Part shown: piece after piece, positions 1 to 6,970 of the stretch
How the letters are laid out: the number at the start of each line of letters is the position of its first letter
How positions within the stretch are numbered: the stretch's first letter is position 1
NCBI GenBank assembly: GCA_050186955.1
Contig: JBFWXZ010000086.1
Location: 1-12,346, forward strand
Source of the DNA: JACKJP01 sp050186955
GTDB lineage: Bacteria; Pseudomonadota; Alphaproteobacteria; Rhizobiales; Tepidamorphaceae
Direction of reading: 5' to 3'
Length of the DNA: 12,346 nucleotides
Made by a program: the position numbers and the translations under genes
Notes under the pieces: model-generated
Told to the model about the DNA's origin: nothing
What the model saw: the letters and a program-made list of their open reading frames with translations, nothing else
The model's database searches: none

Positions 1-12
1 GGGACGATCATC

Positions 13-1569
13 ATGGCTTTCAGACCGACGCGGCGGGCCGTTCTGGCCTCGGGCCTGGCTTCGGGCGCCTTTGCGCTGTTCCCGGGGATAGCGGGCGCGG
101 CGGCGTCGCGCGGATTGCGCTTCGGCAAAACCGAGCCGTTCTCCCTCGACCGCCTCAAGGGCATGGCCGAGAGCCTTGCCGGGCAGCCCTACCGGCCGAC
201 GCCGATCGCCGATGCGGAAACGCTGGAGAAGCTCGGCTACGACCTGCACAACCAGATCACCTACCGCGCCGAATACACGCTCTGGCACGGCAGCAAGGCG
301 TCGCCGGTGCGCTTCTTCCATCCCGGCCGCTACTTCAAGGAGCCCGTGCGCATCGCCGTCGTCGAGAACGGCAAGGCGCGCGAGATCGTCTTCTCCTCCG
401 ACTATTTCGACATTCCCGGAAACAACCCGGCGCGGAAGCTGCGCGGGGCCGGGTTCGCCGGCTTCCGGGTCATGGACGGCGCGGAGGACCGCGACTGGCT
501 GGCGGTGCTGGGCGCGTCCTATTTCCGCACCTCCGGCCCGTTCGACCAGTTCGGGCTGTCGGCGCGCGGACTCGCCGTCGACACCGCCGTCCAGGGCCCG
601 GAGGAGTTCCCGCGCTTCACGCGGTTCTGGCTCGAGCGGGGCGAGGGCGACGGGCTCGTCATCTACGCGCTGATGGAATCGCCTCGGGTCTGCGGCGCCT
701 ACAGGATAGCCAGCGCGCGCAAGGACGGGATCGTCCAGGACGTCGAGGCGCGGCTCTTCCTGCGCGGCGACATCGGGCGGCTCGGCATCGCGCCGCTGAC
801 CTCGATGTTCTGGTACGGCGAGAACGACCGCGAACTGGCGAAGGACTGGCGCCCCGAGATCCACGATTCCGACGGGCTGGAGATCTGGACGGGGGCGGGC
901 GAGCGGATATGGCGTCCGCTGGTCAACCCGCCGCGGGTGACCGTCAACGCCTTCGCCGACCGCAATCCGCGCGGGTTTGGGCTGATGCAGCGCGACCGCT
1001 CGTTCGAGAACTATCAGGACGACGGGGTCTTCTACGAGAAGCGGGCGAGCCTGTGGGTGGAGCCGCTGGGCGAGTGGGGCGCGGGTTCGGTGCAGCTCGT
1101 CGAGATCCCGACCGACGACGAGATCCACGACAATATCGGCGTCTTCTGGGTACCGGCGGAAGCCGCCGCCGCCGGCCGGCGTCTCGATCTGAAATACCGC
1201 CTCTACTGGCAGGACGAGAACCCGTTCGTCGCGCCGCTGGCGGCCCGCGTGGTGGCGACGCGCACGGGCCTTGGCGGCGTCCCCGGCCAGCCGCGCCCCG
1301 AAGGCGTGACCAAGTTCGCCGTCGATCTGGAAGGCGTTTCCCTCGACGGGCTCGGCCGCGGCAGCGGCGTCGAGGCGGTGGTCGGGGCGAGCCGCGGAGA
1401 GGTCGGCAACGTCGCCGCCTATCCGGTGGTCGGCACCAGGCGCTGGCGGGCGATCTTCGACGTCACCGCGACCGGCCCGCAGCCGGTCGACCTGCGCATG
1501 TATCTGAAGCGCGGCGACAGCGCGCTGAGCGAGACCTGGATCTACCAGCTCTTTCCCGGCCGGGCCTAA
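13..1569 (+). CDS. opgG: Periplasmic glucan biosynthesis protein, OpgG/OpgD (MdoG/MdoD) family
   Basis: This 518-residue protein belongs to the family that builds or trims osmoregulated periplasmic glucans; E. coli OpgG and OpgD are now known as beta-1,2-glucanases (GH186). The N-terminus carries a twin-arginine signal (T-R-R-A-V-L, residues 6-11), a hydrophobic stretch to about residue 24 and an AGA-type cleavage site near residue 30, so export is probably by Tat, as for OpgD. Family blocks include FSSDYFDIPG (127-136), the HDSDGL acidic block (284-289) and IPTDDEIHDNIGVFW (365-379). Length matches the family. The start is supported by GGGA eight bases upstream, at the window edge, so any upstream partner such as opgH is not visible. 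I cannot decide between the OpgG and OpgD subfamilies without an alignment; the Tat signal favours OpgD-like. The stop lies 6 bases from the convergent ggt stop. Confidence 0.93.
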   Translation: MAFRPTRRAVLASGLASGAFALFPGIAGAAASRGLRFGKTEPFSLDRLKGMAESLAGQPYRPTPIADAETLEKLGYDLHNQITYRAEYTLWHGSKASPVRFFHPGRYFKEPVRIAVVENGKAREIVFSSDYFDIPGNNPARKLRGAGFAGFRVMDGAEDRDWLAVLGASYFRTSGPFDQFGLSARGLAVDTAVQGPEEFPRFTRFWLERGEGDGLVIYALMESPRVCGAYRIASARKDGIVQDVEARLFLRGDIGRLGIAPLTSMFWYGENDRELAKDWRPEIHDSDGLEIWTGAGERIWRPLVNPPRVTVNAFADRNPRGFGLMQRDRSFENYQDDGVFYEKRASLWVEPLGEWGAGSVQLVEIPTDDEIHDNIGVFWVPAEAAAAGRRLDLKYRLYWQDENPFVAPLAARVVATRTGLGGVPGQPRPEGVTKFAVDLEGVSLDGLGRGSGVEAVVGASRGEVGNVAAYPVVGTRRWRAIFDVTATGPQPVDLRMYLKRGDSALSETWIYQLFPGRA

Positions 1570-1575
1570 ATCGCG

Positions 1576-3321
1576 CTAGTCGCCCAGGGCCGCGCCCTCG
1601 CGGCGCGGATCGCTGCCGCCGGCGAGCCCCTTGCCGACGACGATGATGTTGAGGCCGCTCGTCATCCCGGCGATCCTCCATTCGTGGCCGCGCGCCTCGA
1701 TGCCGGGCCTGACCAGCATCGCCAGCACCCCGTCCTCGATCTCGAAGGGGCCGTTGCGCGAGCCGAAATTGGCGAGCGCCGCCGCCTGCTGCGGGTCCAT
1801 GTTCCAGTCGATCAGGGCGACGACCGCCTTGACCACATAGGGGATGATGCGGCTGCCGCCGGGCGAGCCGAGCACCGCGAACAGGCTGCCATCGGGGCGG
1901 AAGACGAGCGTCGGCGCCATGGAGGAACGCGGCCGCTTTCCGCCCTCCACGCGGTTGGCGGCGGGCCTGCCGGCCTCGTCGGCGGGCTTGAAGGAGAAGT
2001 CGGTCAACTCGTTGTTGAGCAGGAAGCCGTGCACCATCAGCCGCGACCCGAAGGCGGATTCGATGGTGGTGGTGATGGAGACCGCGTTGCCGTCGGCGTC
2101 GACGATGGAGATCTGGCTGGTGCCCGGCGCTTCCTTTGTCGCGTCGCCGGCGGGAGGCGCGAGGCCGGGCGGCGTGCCGGGCGCCGCCGCGCCCATGCTG
2201 CGCGCAGGGTCGATCAGGGCGGCGCGCGAGGCGAGGTAGGCGGGATCGGAAAGCCCCTCGGGCACCGTCACCATGGCGGGGTCGCCGACATAGGCGTTGC
2301 GGTCGGCGAAGGCGAGCTTCTCGGCCTCGGCGATCAGGTGCAGCGCGCGCGCATCCGGCCCGTCGCCGAGATCGAGGCCCTCGAGCATCGCCAGCGTCAT
2401 GCCGACGGCGAGGCCGCCGGAGGAGGGCGGGCCCATGCCGCACACCCGATAGGCGCTGTAGGCGAAGCAGACCGGCTTGCGGGGGATGGCGCGGTAGTCC
2501 GCCATATCCGTCACCGTGAGATCGCCGGGGTTGTTCCAGGCGTCGCGGACGGTTTCGGCGATCTCCGCGGCGAAGGCGCCGCGATAGAAGCCCGCCGCGC
2601 CCTCGCTGGCGATCAGCAGCAGCGTCGCCGCATAGTCGGGGTTCCGCAGCACGTGGCCGAGCGGCCAAGCCTCGCCGGCGGCATCGAAGAAATAGTCGCG
2701 CGCCCGCGGCGAGAAGGCGTCAGGCCCCATGTCGGAAAGCAGCGCGGAAAGCCGCGGCGAGACGCCGAAGCCCTCGCGGGCCAGCCGGTAGGCATATTGG
2801 AAGAGCCGCGGCCATGGCAGCTTGCCGTGGCGGGCGTGCAGTTCCCCGTACATCGCCAGCGCCCCGGGCACGCCGACCGAGAGGCCGCCGGGGACCATAT
2901 CCGGCCATTTGCGCGGGTTTCCCTCAGCGTCGAGGAAGCGCTCCGGCGTCGCCGCTGCCGGCGCGGTCTCGCGGCCGTCGATGGAGGTTATTCCGACGCC
3001 GTCCCAATAGAGCGCGAAGGCGCCGCCGCCGAGGCCGGAGGATTGCGGCTCGACGAGGCCGAGCACGGCCTGCGCGGCGATCGCCGCGTCCGCCGCCGAA
3101 CCGCCCTCGCGGAGGATCTCGCGGGCCGCCCGGGTCGCCAGCGGATGCGCGGTCACCGCCATGAAGCGTTCCGCCCGCACGGGCGCGGCTGCGCCGGCGA
3201 CGGTCGCGGCCTCCGGCGAGGCGCGGTGATCCGTGACCGGGGCCGATGCGTCCTGCGCCAGGGCGCCCGCCGTCGCGAGCGAGGCGGTGAGGAGGAGAAG
3301 CTTAAGGGCGTGCGGGCGCAT
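1576..3321 (-). CDS. ggt: Gamma-glutamyltransferase (glutathione hydrolase) precursor
   Basis: This 581-residue Ntn-hydrolase cleaves gamma-glutamyl bonds, as in glutathione, and transfers the group to water or an acceptor in the periplasm. It has a Sec signal peptide (residues 1-22, ending GALAQ). The autoprocessing site is G-T-S-Q-I-S at 400-405, with Thr401 predicted as the new N-terminal nucleophile of the small subunit. Other family residues are visible: R117 in GRET (substrate carboxylate), N436-N437 and D441 in the NNELTDFSF block, S466-S467 in RSSMAPT, and G488-G489 in SPGGSR. The C-terminus ends in the common DPRREG block (571-576). I chose the ATG at 3321 because it begins the signal peptide and has GGAAA five bases upstream; an in-frame extension to 3495 would overlap the divergent transpeptidase. 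It is complete with no missing catalytic residue. Confidence 0.95.
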   Translation of the reverse strand: MRPHALKLLLLTASLATAGALAQDASAPVTDHRASPEAATVAGAAAPVRAERFMAVTAHPLATRAAREILREGGSAADAAIAAQAVLGLVEPQSSGLGGGAFALYWDGVGITSIDGRETAPAAATPERFLDAEGNPRKWPDMVPGGLSVGVPGALAMYGELHARHGKLPWPRLFQYAYRLAREGFGVSPRLSALLSDMGPDAFSPRARDYFFDAAGEAWPLGHVLRNPDYAATLLLIASEGAAGFYRGAFAAEIAETVRDAWNNPGDLTVTDMADYRAIPRKPVCFAYSAYRVCGMGPPSSGGLAVGMTLAMLEGLDLGDGPDARALHLIAEAEKLAFADRNAYVGDPAMVTVPEGLSDPAYLASRAALIDPARSMGAAAPGTPPGLAPPAGDATKEAPGTSQISIVDADGNAVSITTTIESAFGSRLMVHGFLLNNELTDFSFKPADEAGRPAANRVEGGKRPRSSMAPTLVFRPDGSLFAVLGSPGGSRIIPYVVKAVVALIDWNMDPQQAAALANFGSRNGPFEIEDGVLAMLVRPGIEARGHEWRIAGMTSGLNIIVVGKGLAGGSDPRREGAALGD

Positions 3322-3376
3322 CGTCGTTTCCGTATTCGTTGGCCGGGTATGGCTAGGTTCATCGCATTGCGGATGC

Positions 3377-3392
3377 CGATCAAGCTTGATCG
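3377..3392. promoter_or_regulatory. 16-bp perfect palindrome, candidate operator
   Basis: CGATCAAGCTTGATCG is its own reverse complement. It lies near the middle of the divergent gap, about 55 bases from the ggt start and 65 from the transpeptidase start. A symmetric AT-containing element in otherwise GC-rich DNA is typical of a dimeric repressor site, but no regulator gene is nearby, so the function is inferred. Confidence 0.35.
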
Positions 3393-3400
3393 CGCGGGCG

Positions 3401-3425
3401 CGACGGGCGAGAATCGCGCCCGTCG
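3401..3425. repeat. 9-bp inverted repeat (hairpin) upstream of the L,D-transpeptidase
   Basis: The arms CGACGGGCG (3401-3409) and CGCCCGTCG (3417-3425) pair perfectly around a 7-base loop. It sits 32 bases before the transpeptidase ATG, so in RNA it could be a 5'-leader stem-loop; alternatively it is a second protein-binding site or chance in GC-rich DNA. Confidence 0.35.
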
Positions 3426-3457
3426 AAACGAACAACGGCGGGAAGCGGGGGCATCCG

Positions 3458-3979
3458 ATGAGACCGGTTCGCGTGCTGTGCGGCCTGCTGGCCATGGCGG
3501 TCCTCGCGCTGGCCCTCTCGGCACGGCCGGGGGAAGCCTCGTCGAGCTACGAGCGGGTCGACTATCCCGGCGCCTACGAGCTCGGCACCATCGTCATCCA
3601 CACCTCCGAGCGGCGGCTCTACTATTTGCTGGGCGACGGCACGGCGCTCGCCTATCGCGTCGCCGTCGGACGGCCTTCCGAGCAATGGTTCGGCGAGAGC
3701 TGGGTCAGCGACAAGAAGGAGAATCCGGGCTGGAGCCCGACGCCCAGCATGCGGCGGAGCAATCCGGGGCTGCCCGCCTTCGTGCCGCCGGGGCCGAGGA
3801 ACCCGCTGGGGGTGCGGGCGATCTATCTCGGCTGGGGGTCGTATCGCATCCACGGCACGAATTCGCCGAACTCCATCGGCCGCGCCGCCTCCAGCGGCTG
3901 CTTCCGGATGCTCAACAAGGACGTTTCCGACCTCTATGAACGCGTTCATATCGGCGCGCCGGTCTTCGTCAGGCGGTGA
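3458..3979 (+). CDS. Periplasmic YkuD-family L,D-transpeptidase (ErfK/YbiS-like)
   Basis: A 173-residue exported protein with a signal peptide (residues 1-27; hydrophobic core LLAMAVLALAL, cleavage near GEA-SS) followed by a single YkuD domain. The domain starts with the beta strand around TIVIHTSERRLYYL (44-57) and ends with the catalytic block: H132 in IHGT, then S146-G-C-F-R-M, giving Cys148 as nucleophile and R150 alongside. YkuD enzymes make 3-3 cross-links in peptidoglycan or attach proteins to it through L,D-peptide bonds; which of these this one does cannot be read from the sequence. The residue before Gly-Cys is Ser rather than the common His. It has no PG-binding or LysM domain, so it is a minimal version. 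The ATG at 3458 is chosen because the signal peptide begins there and a GGAAGCGGGGG tract lies just upstream. Confidence 0.93.
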   Translation: MRPVRVLCGLLAMAVLALALSARPGEASSSYERVDYPGAYELGTIVIHTSERRLYYLLGDGTALAYRVAVGRPSEQWFGESWVSDKKENPGWSPTPSMRRSNPGLPAFVPPGPRNPLGVRAIYLGWGSYRIHGTNSPNSIGRAASSGCFRMLNKDVSDLYERVHIGAPVFVRR

Positions 3980-4049
3980 GCGCCGCCAACAAGACGCCGC
4001 ATTCCGCGCCCAGTCTGCGATCGCTCTCGCCCGCCAGATTCGGATAACC

Positions 4050-4730
4050 ATGCTCCGACCGCTCGCCTCCGCACCGGCCGTCATCGTCTGCGCGATGCTG
4101 CTCCAGGCGCAGCCGGCATCGGCGCATCCGCATGTCTGGGTGACGGTGAGCGGCCATGTCGAGGTCGGCCCGAAGGGGGTGGCGGCGATGGTCTATCGCT
4201 GGCGCTTCGACGAGGCCTTCTCGGCCTTCGCGCTGCAGGGGCTCGATACCGACAATGACGGGCAGTATTCGCGCGAGGAACTGCAGCCGCTGGCCGAGAT
4301 CAATGTCAGCTCGCTCGCCGACTACGATTATTTCACCCAGCCGGTCGATGGCGACGTGGCGGTGCTGAACGCCTTCGACAAGCCCACCGACTACTGGCTC
4401 GACTGGGACGGCAAGGCGCTGACGCTGAATTTCACGCTGCCGGCGGCGGAGCCCATCGACGTGACGAAGAACCCGATCGCCATCGAGGTCTTCGACCCGG
4501 AATACTATATCGACTTCGAATTCGCCGAGGGCGACGCGATGCCGCTGGCCGAAGGCGCGCCGGCGGGTTGCGCGGCCCGCCTCGAACGTCCGACGCCGCT
4601 CGATCCCGGGCTCGCCACGCAGCTTTCGCAGGTCGGCGTCGAGGAGGCGGTTCCCTCGGATCTGCTCAACCAGCTCAGCCAGACCGGCGGCTTCGTCGGC
4701 GCGGTGATCGTCGAATGCAAAAAAGGCTGA
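4050..4730 (+). CDS. DUF1007 family periplasmic protein, partner of the NicO permease
   Basis: A 226-residue secreted protein. Residues 1-25 form a signal peptide ending in ASA, so the predicted mature protein begins with His-Pro-His-Val-Trp (26-30), a signature of DUF1007. Residues 66-77 match a canonical EF-hand loop, with D66, D68, D70, G71 and E77. The rest is a beta-rich domain of unknown reaction. DUF1007 genes commonly sit beside NicO/RcnA nickel-cobalt permeases, and here the permease ATG lies inside this gene's last codons (16-base overlap), so the two are probably co-translated and act together on metal at the inner membrane; that role is inference. The start chosen gives an intact signal peptide; an in-frame ATG at 3936 would overlap the transpeptidase and bury it. 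The ribosome site is weak. Confidence 0.85.
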   Translation: MLRPLASAPAVIVCAMLLQAQPASAHPHVWVTVSGHVEVGPKGVAAMVYRWRFDEAFSAFALQGLDTDNDGQYSREELQPLAEINVSSLADYDYFTQPVDGDVAVLNAFDKPTDYWLDWDGKALTLNFTLPAAEPIDVTKNPIAIEVFDPEYYIDFEFAEGDAMPLAEGAPAGCAARLERPTPLDPGLATQLSQVGVEEAVPSDLLNQLSQTGGFVGAVIVECKKG

Positions 4731-5740
4731 TCCGCATCGCGCTGCTGACGTTGGCTGCGGCGCTCGCCGCGGCGCCGGCATTCGCCGCCAACCCGCTCGG
4801 CGTCGCCGCGCCGGAATCGACGATGCCGATGGCGGGCGGGATCCTCGGCGAGTTCTTCCGCTGGGTCGGCTACTGGCAGGGCGTCTTCAGGGCGGACCTC
4901 GTCGCGGCGCTGAAGGATTTCAGGACCGACCCCATGGCCGGGCTGCTGATCGTCGCCGGCGGCTTCGCCTATGGCGTGCTGCACGCCGCCGGCCCCGGCC
5001 ACGGCAAGGCGGTGATCGCCGCCTATTCGCTGGCGAACAGGATCGCCGCGCGGCGCGCCATCCTGCTGTCATTCGCCTCGGCGCAGGTGCAGGCGCTGAC
5101 GGCCATCGTCGTGGTCGGCGTGCTGTCGCTGGTGTTGCGGGCGACGGCGGTCACCATGACCCGCTATACCGAATGGCTGGAGACGGGCTCCTACGTCCTG
5201 ATGACGGCGCTCGGCCTCTGGCTCGTCTGGCGTGCCCTGGCGCGGCTGCGGGTCGCCGAACCGGCGCTTGCGGTGGCCGGCGGCGGACACCACCACCATC
5301 ATCACGGGGATGACCACGGCCATGACGGCCACCATCACGAGCACCATCACGAGCATGGCGAGGCGTGCGGCTGCGGCCATTCCCATGCGGTGACGCCGGA
5401 GATGGCGGCCGCGGCGGGGAGCCTGTCGGGGGCGTGGCAGGCGATCCTGACGGTCGGCATCCGGCCGTGCACCGGGGCGCTGATCCTGCTCGTCTTCTCG
5501 ATCTCGCAGGGCCTGTTCTGGCTCGGTGCGGCGGGCACCATCGCCATGGCCTTCGGCACCGGGCTGACGGTGGCGACGCTTGCCGTCCTCTCGCTCACCG
5601 CGCGCGACGTCGCGGTGCGGCTGGCGGGCCGCGAAAGCCGGGTCGGCCGGATCGCCGAAACGGTGATCAGCGGCGGCGCCGGGCTGCTGGTCCTGTTCTT
5701 CGGCGTGGTCCTGCTCGGCGGCCGGATCGTCGGATCATAG
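4715..5740 (+). CDS. NicO/RcnA-type nickel/cobalt permease with histidine-rich loop
   Basis: A 341-residue membrane protein of the NicO family, which moves Ni2+ or Co2+ (RcnA exports; NhlF/HoxN-type relatives import). After an N-terminal signal-like segment (residues 5-24) I see about six membrane spans near 74-93, 115-141, 157-175, 240-262, 268-292 and 315-337. Family motifs are HAAGPGHGK (90-98) and GIRPCTGAL (248-256). Between spans three and four lies a metal-binding loop (192-224) with six consecutive His, HDGHHHEHHHEH and a CGCGHSH end. The ATG at 4715 overlaps the DUF1007 gene by 16 bases with no clear ribosome site of its own, suggesting translational coupling. The direction of transport is not readable from sequence. 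It converges on a cobalt-type nitrile hydratase operon, which makes cobalt a plausible substrate (inference). Confidence 0.9.
   Translation: MQKRLIRIALLTLAAALAAAPAFAANPLGVAAPESTMPMAGGILGEFFRWVGYWQGVFRADLVAALKDFRTDPMAGLLIVAGGFAYGVLHAAGPGHGKAVIAAYSLANRIAARRAILLSFASAQVQALTAIVVVGVLSLVLRATAVTMTRYTEWLETGSYVLMTALGLWLVWRALARLRVAEPALAVAGGGHHHHHHGDDHGHDGHHHEHHHEHGEACGCGHSHAVTPEMAAAAGSLSGAWQAILTVGIRPCTGALILLVFSISQGLFWLGAAGTIAMAFGTGLTVATLAVLSLTARDVAVRLAGRESRVGRIAETVISGGAGLLVLFFGVVLLGGRIVGS
5330..5353 (+). repeat. Tandem 12-bp repeat in the His-rich loop of the permease
   Basis: CACCATCACGAG occurs twice head to tail, encoding His-His-His-Glu twice. It lies inside the metal-binding loop and is the kind of unit that expands or contracts by slippage. 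Confidence 0.6.
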
Positions 5741-5744
5741 GCTT

Positions 5745-6605
5745 CTAGGCGGCGATGCTGCCCCGCCGCGGGATCGCATGGGTCGTCTCCGCGATCGGGA
5801 TGCCGGCCATCGATTTCAGCGGTTCGGGCAGCGTGTCGTGATTGGGCACCCTGCCGCCCCGGATGGCTTCCGCATAAGGCCGCGGCAGCCCGGCGGCGAG
5901 GAGCCGCCTCGCTGCTTCCCGGTGATCGTAGTGAAGGCTGCGGAAATCGACCGCCGCGCCGTCCGCCGTCCCGCGCAGCACCGCGTACCAGACGCGGGTG
6001 GTGCCGTCATTGGCGGGCAGGCCGAGCGCGCCGCCGTTGATCCAGTGCCGGTCGCCGATGGCGCGGGCGAAGGGGAAGCCGGAGTGGCCGGCGATCACGG
6101 CGTCGGTTGCCGCCGCGTCCAGCTCGGCGCGGAATTTCTCCGCCGGCTCCGGCCCGTAGACGAATTCGTTGACGACGCCGGACGTGCCGTGGACGACGCG
6201 GAAGGAGATGCCGCCGAGGATGAAGGCGATCTGGTCCGGCATGTCGGCCATCCAGCGCCGGAGTTCGGCCCCGACATGCCGGGTGGCGTAGGCGTACCAG
6301 GCGGCGGAGAGCTGGTCGCAGGAGGAGCCTTCCTCGAAGCCGCAGCCGCAATCCCCGGCGCCGATGCCGAGCTGCTCCTCGACATTGCCCTTGATGGCGT
6401 GGCAGCCGGTGTCGCGCAGCAGTTCCGCCGAGCGCGCCGCATCGGCCCCGTAGGCGACGACGTCGCCGGTATGGATCATGCGGTCCGCCGTGAAGCCGCG
6501 GTGACGCGCCTCCGCCAGTAGCGCCTCGAAGGCCTGGAGATTGCCGTAGACGCCGCCGAAGACCAGGAGCGGGCCGTCGAGGCGGCCGAGGTCGAGAACC
6601 CTCAC
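5745..6605 (-). CDS. Calcineurin-like metallophosphoesterase family protein with altered first motif, last gene of the nitrile hydratase operon
   Basis: A 286-residue cytoplasmic protein with the calcineurin-like phosphoesterase layout: HTGDVVAYG (45-53, D48), KGNVEE (72-77, N74), VVHG (137-140), AGHSGFPF (172-179, H174) and a NGGALGLP end strand (190-197). The first motif, normally D-x-H-G-N, reads G-G-V-Y-G-N (17-22), so the first metal-binding Asp and His are absent. A Cys cluster follows motif III (C86, C88, C96, with C68 nearby). Either it binds one metal, uses other ligands, or is not a phosphoesterase. Its start is GTG at 6605, overlapping the accessory gene's TGA as GTGA, so it is probably translated with the hydratase genes. 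Substrate unknown. Relatives with a FGGPYSN-type first motif are, to my recollection, common in alphaproteobacteria. Confidence 0.85.
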   Translation of the reverse strand: MRVLDLGRLDGPLLVFGGVYGNLQAFEALLAEARHRGFTADRMIHTGDVVAYGADAARSAELLRDTGCHAIKGNVEEQLGIGAGDCGCGFEEGSSCDQLSAAWYAYATRHVGAELRRWMADMPDQIAFILGGISFRVVHGTSGVVNEFVYGPEPAEKFRAELDAAATDAVIAGHSGFPFARAIGDRHWINGGALGLPANDGTTRVWYAVLRGTADGAAVDFRSLHYDHREAARRLLAAGLPRPYAEAIRGGRVPNHDTLPEPLKSMAGIPIAETTHAIPRRGSIAA

Positions 6606-6970
6606 GGCTTGCGTTCTTCCAGCTCCGTGCCGAGCTCGATCGGCATGCCGTGCGGCGTCGCGCGGGCGGCGCGGTCCCAGGCGGCGATGCGCTCGAGGCG
6701 CTCCTCATGCGTCATCGCGCCCTTTTCCTCGACCAGCCCTTCCAGCGCGGCGAGCCAGCGGCGATAGTAGTTCTCCGGCGGATCGGAGGGGCCGGCGGCG
6801 GCGATCTCGCGGCCCAGCGCCTCGGCCCATTCGCTCCAGGTGAACAGGCCCTTCGCGTGCAGGCCGACGGCCATGGCGAAGGCCTGCGCCTGCCACGGCT
6901 CGGCGAAGACCGGACCCTCGGCGTCGACCGGGATGCCGGGCACCGGCGGCACGCCGTCAGGCCGCGACAA
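6602..6970 (-). CDS. Nitrile hydratase accessory (activator) protein
   Basis: A 122-residue protein of the nitrile hydratase accessory family, which helps insert cobalt into the alpha subunit by forming a transient alpha-activator complex (known for cobalt enzymes). The signature region PVFAEPWQAQAFAMAV (20-35 from the TTG start) and PENYYRRWLAALEGLVEEKG align by eye with the N-terminal half of the neighbouring beta subunit, as expected for this beta-derived family. No ATG fits well: an in-frame ATG at 7012 would overlap beta by 56 bases. TTG at 6970 has GGGAG (6978-6982) seven bases upstream and overlaps beta by 14 bases; GTG at 6952 is the alternative. The C-terminus is charged (ELGTELEERKP). 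Its stop overlaps the phosphoesterase GTG. Confidence 0.88.
   Translation of the reverse strand: MSRPDGVPPVPGIPVDAEGPVFAEPWQAQAFAMAVGLHAKGLFTWSEWAEALGREIAAAGPSDPPENYYRRWLAALEGLVEEKGAMTHEERLERIAAWDRAARATPHGMPIELGTELEERKP

Larger units (their letters stand above)
3322..3457. promoter_or_regulatory. Divergent intergenic region between ggt and the L,D-transpeptidase
   Basis: These 136 bases must hold the start signals of both ggt (leftward) and the transpeptidase (rightward). They contain a 16-bp perfect palindrome and a 9-bp inverted repeat, annotated separately. Just before the right-hand ATG is a purine-rich GGAAGCGGGGG tract that can serve as ribosome binding site. I could not identify convincing -35/-10 hexamers. 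Confidence 0.5.

Noticed and set aside
1684..3939. A 751-codon open frame on the plus strand across ggt
   Set aside because: It is antisense to a complete, motif-bearing ggt, its translation is Arg/Gly/Ala-rich without any recognisable domain, and such frames are expected in very GC-rich DNA.
3936..4049. Upstream in-frame extension of the DUF1007 protein
   Set aside because: It would overlap the transpeptidase and place 38 residues before an obvious signal peptide.
3980..4049. Possible cobalamin riboswitch or NikR site before the DUF1007-NicO pair
   Set aside because: The gap is only 70 bases, too short for a B12 riboswitch of about 200 bases, and I see no NikR-type dyad.
5288..5386. The His-codon tract as a separate repeat element or CRISPR-like array
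   Set aside because: It is in frame within the permease, with units varying in length and encoding a metal-binding loop; only one exact 12-bp tandem is present.
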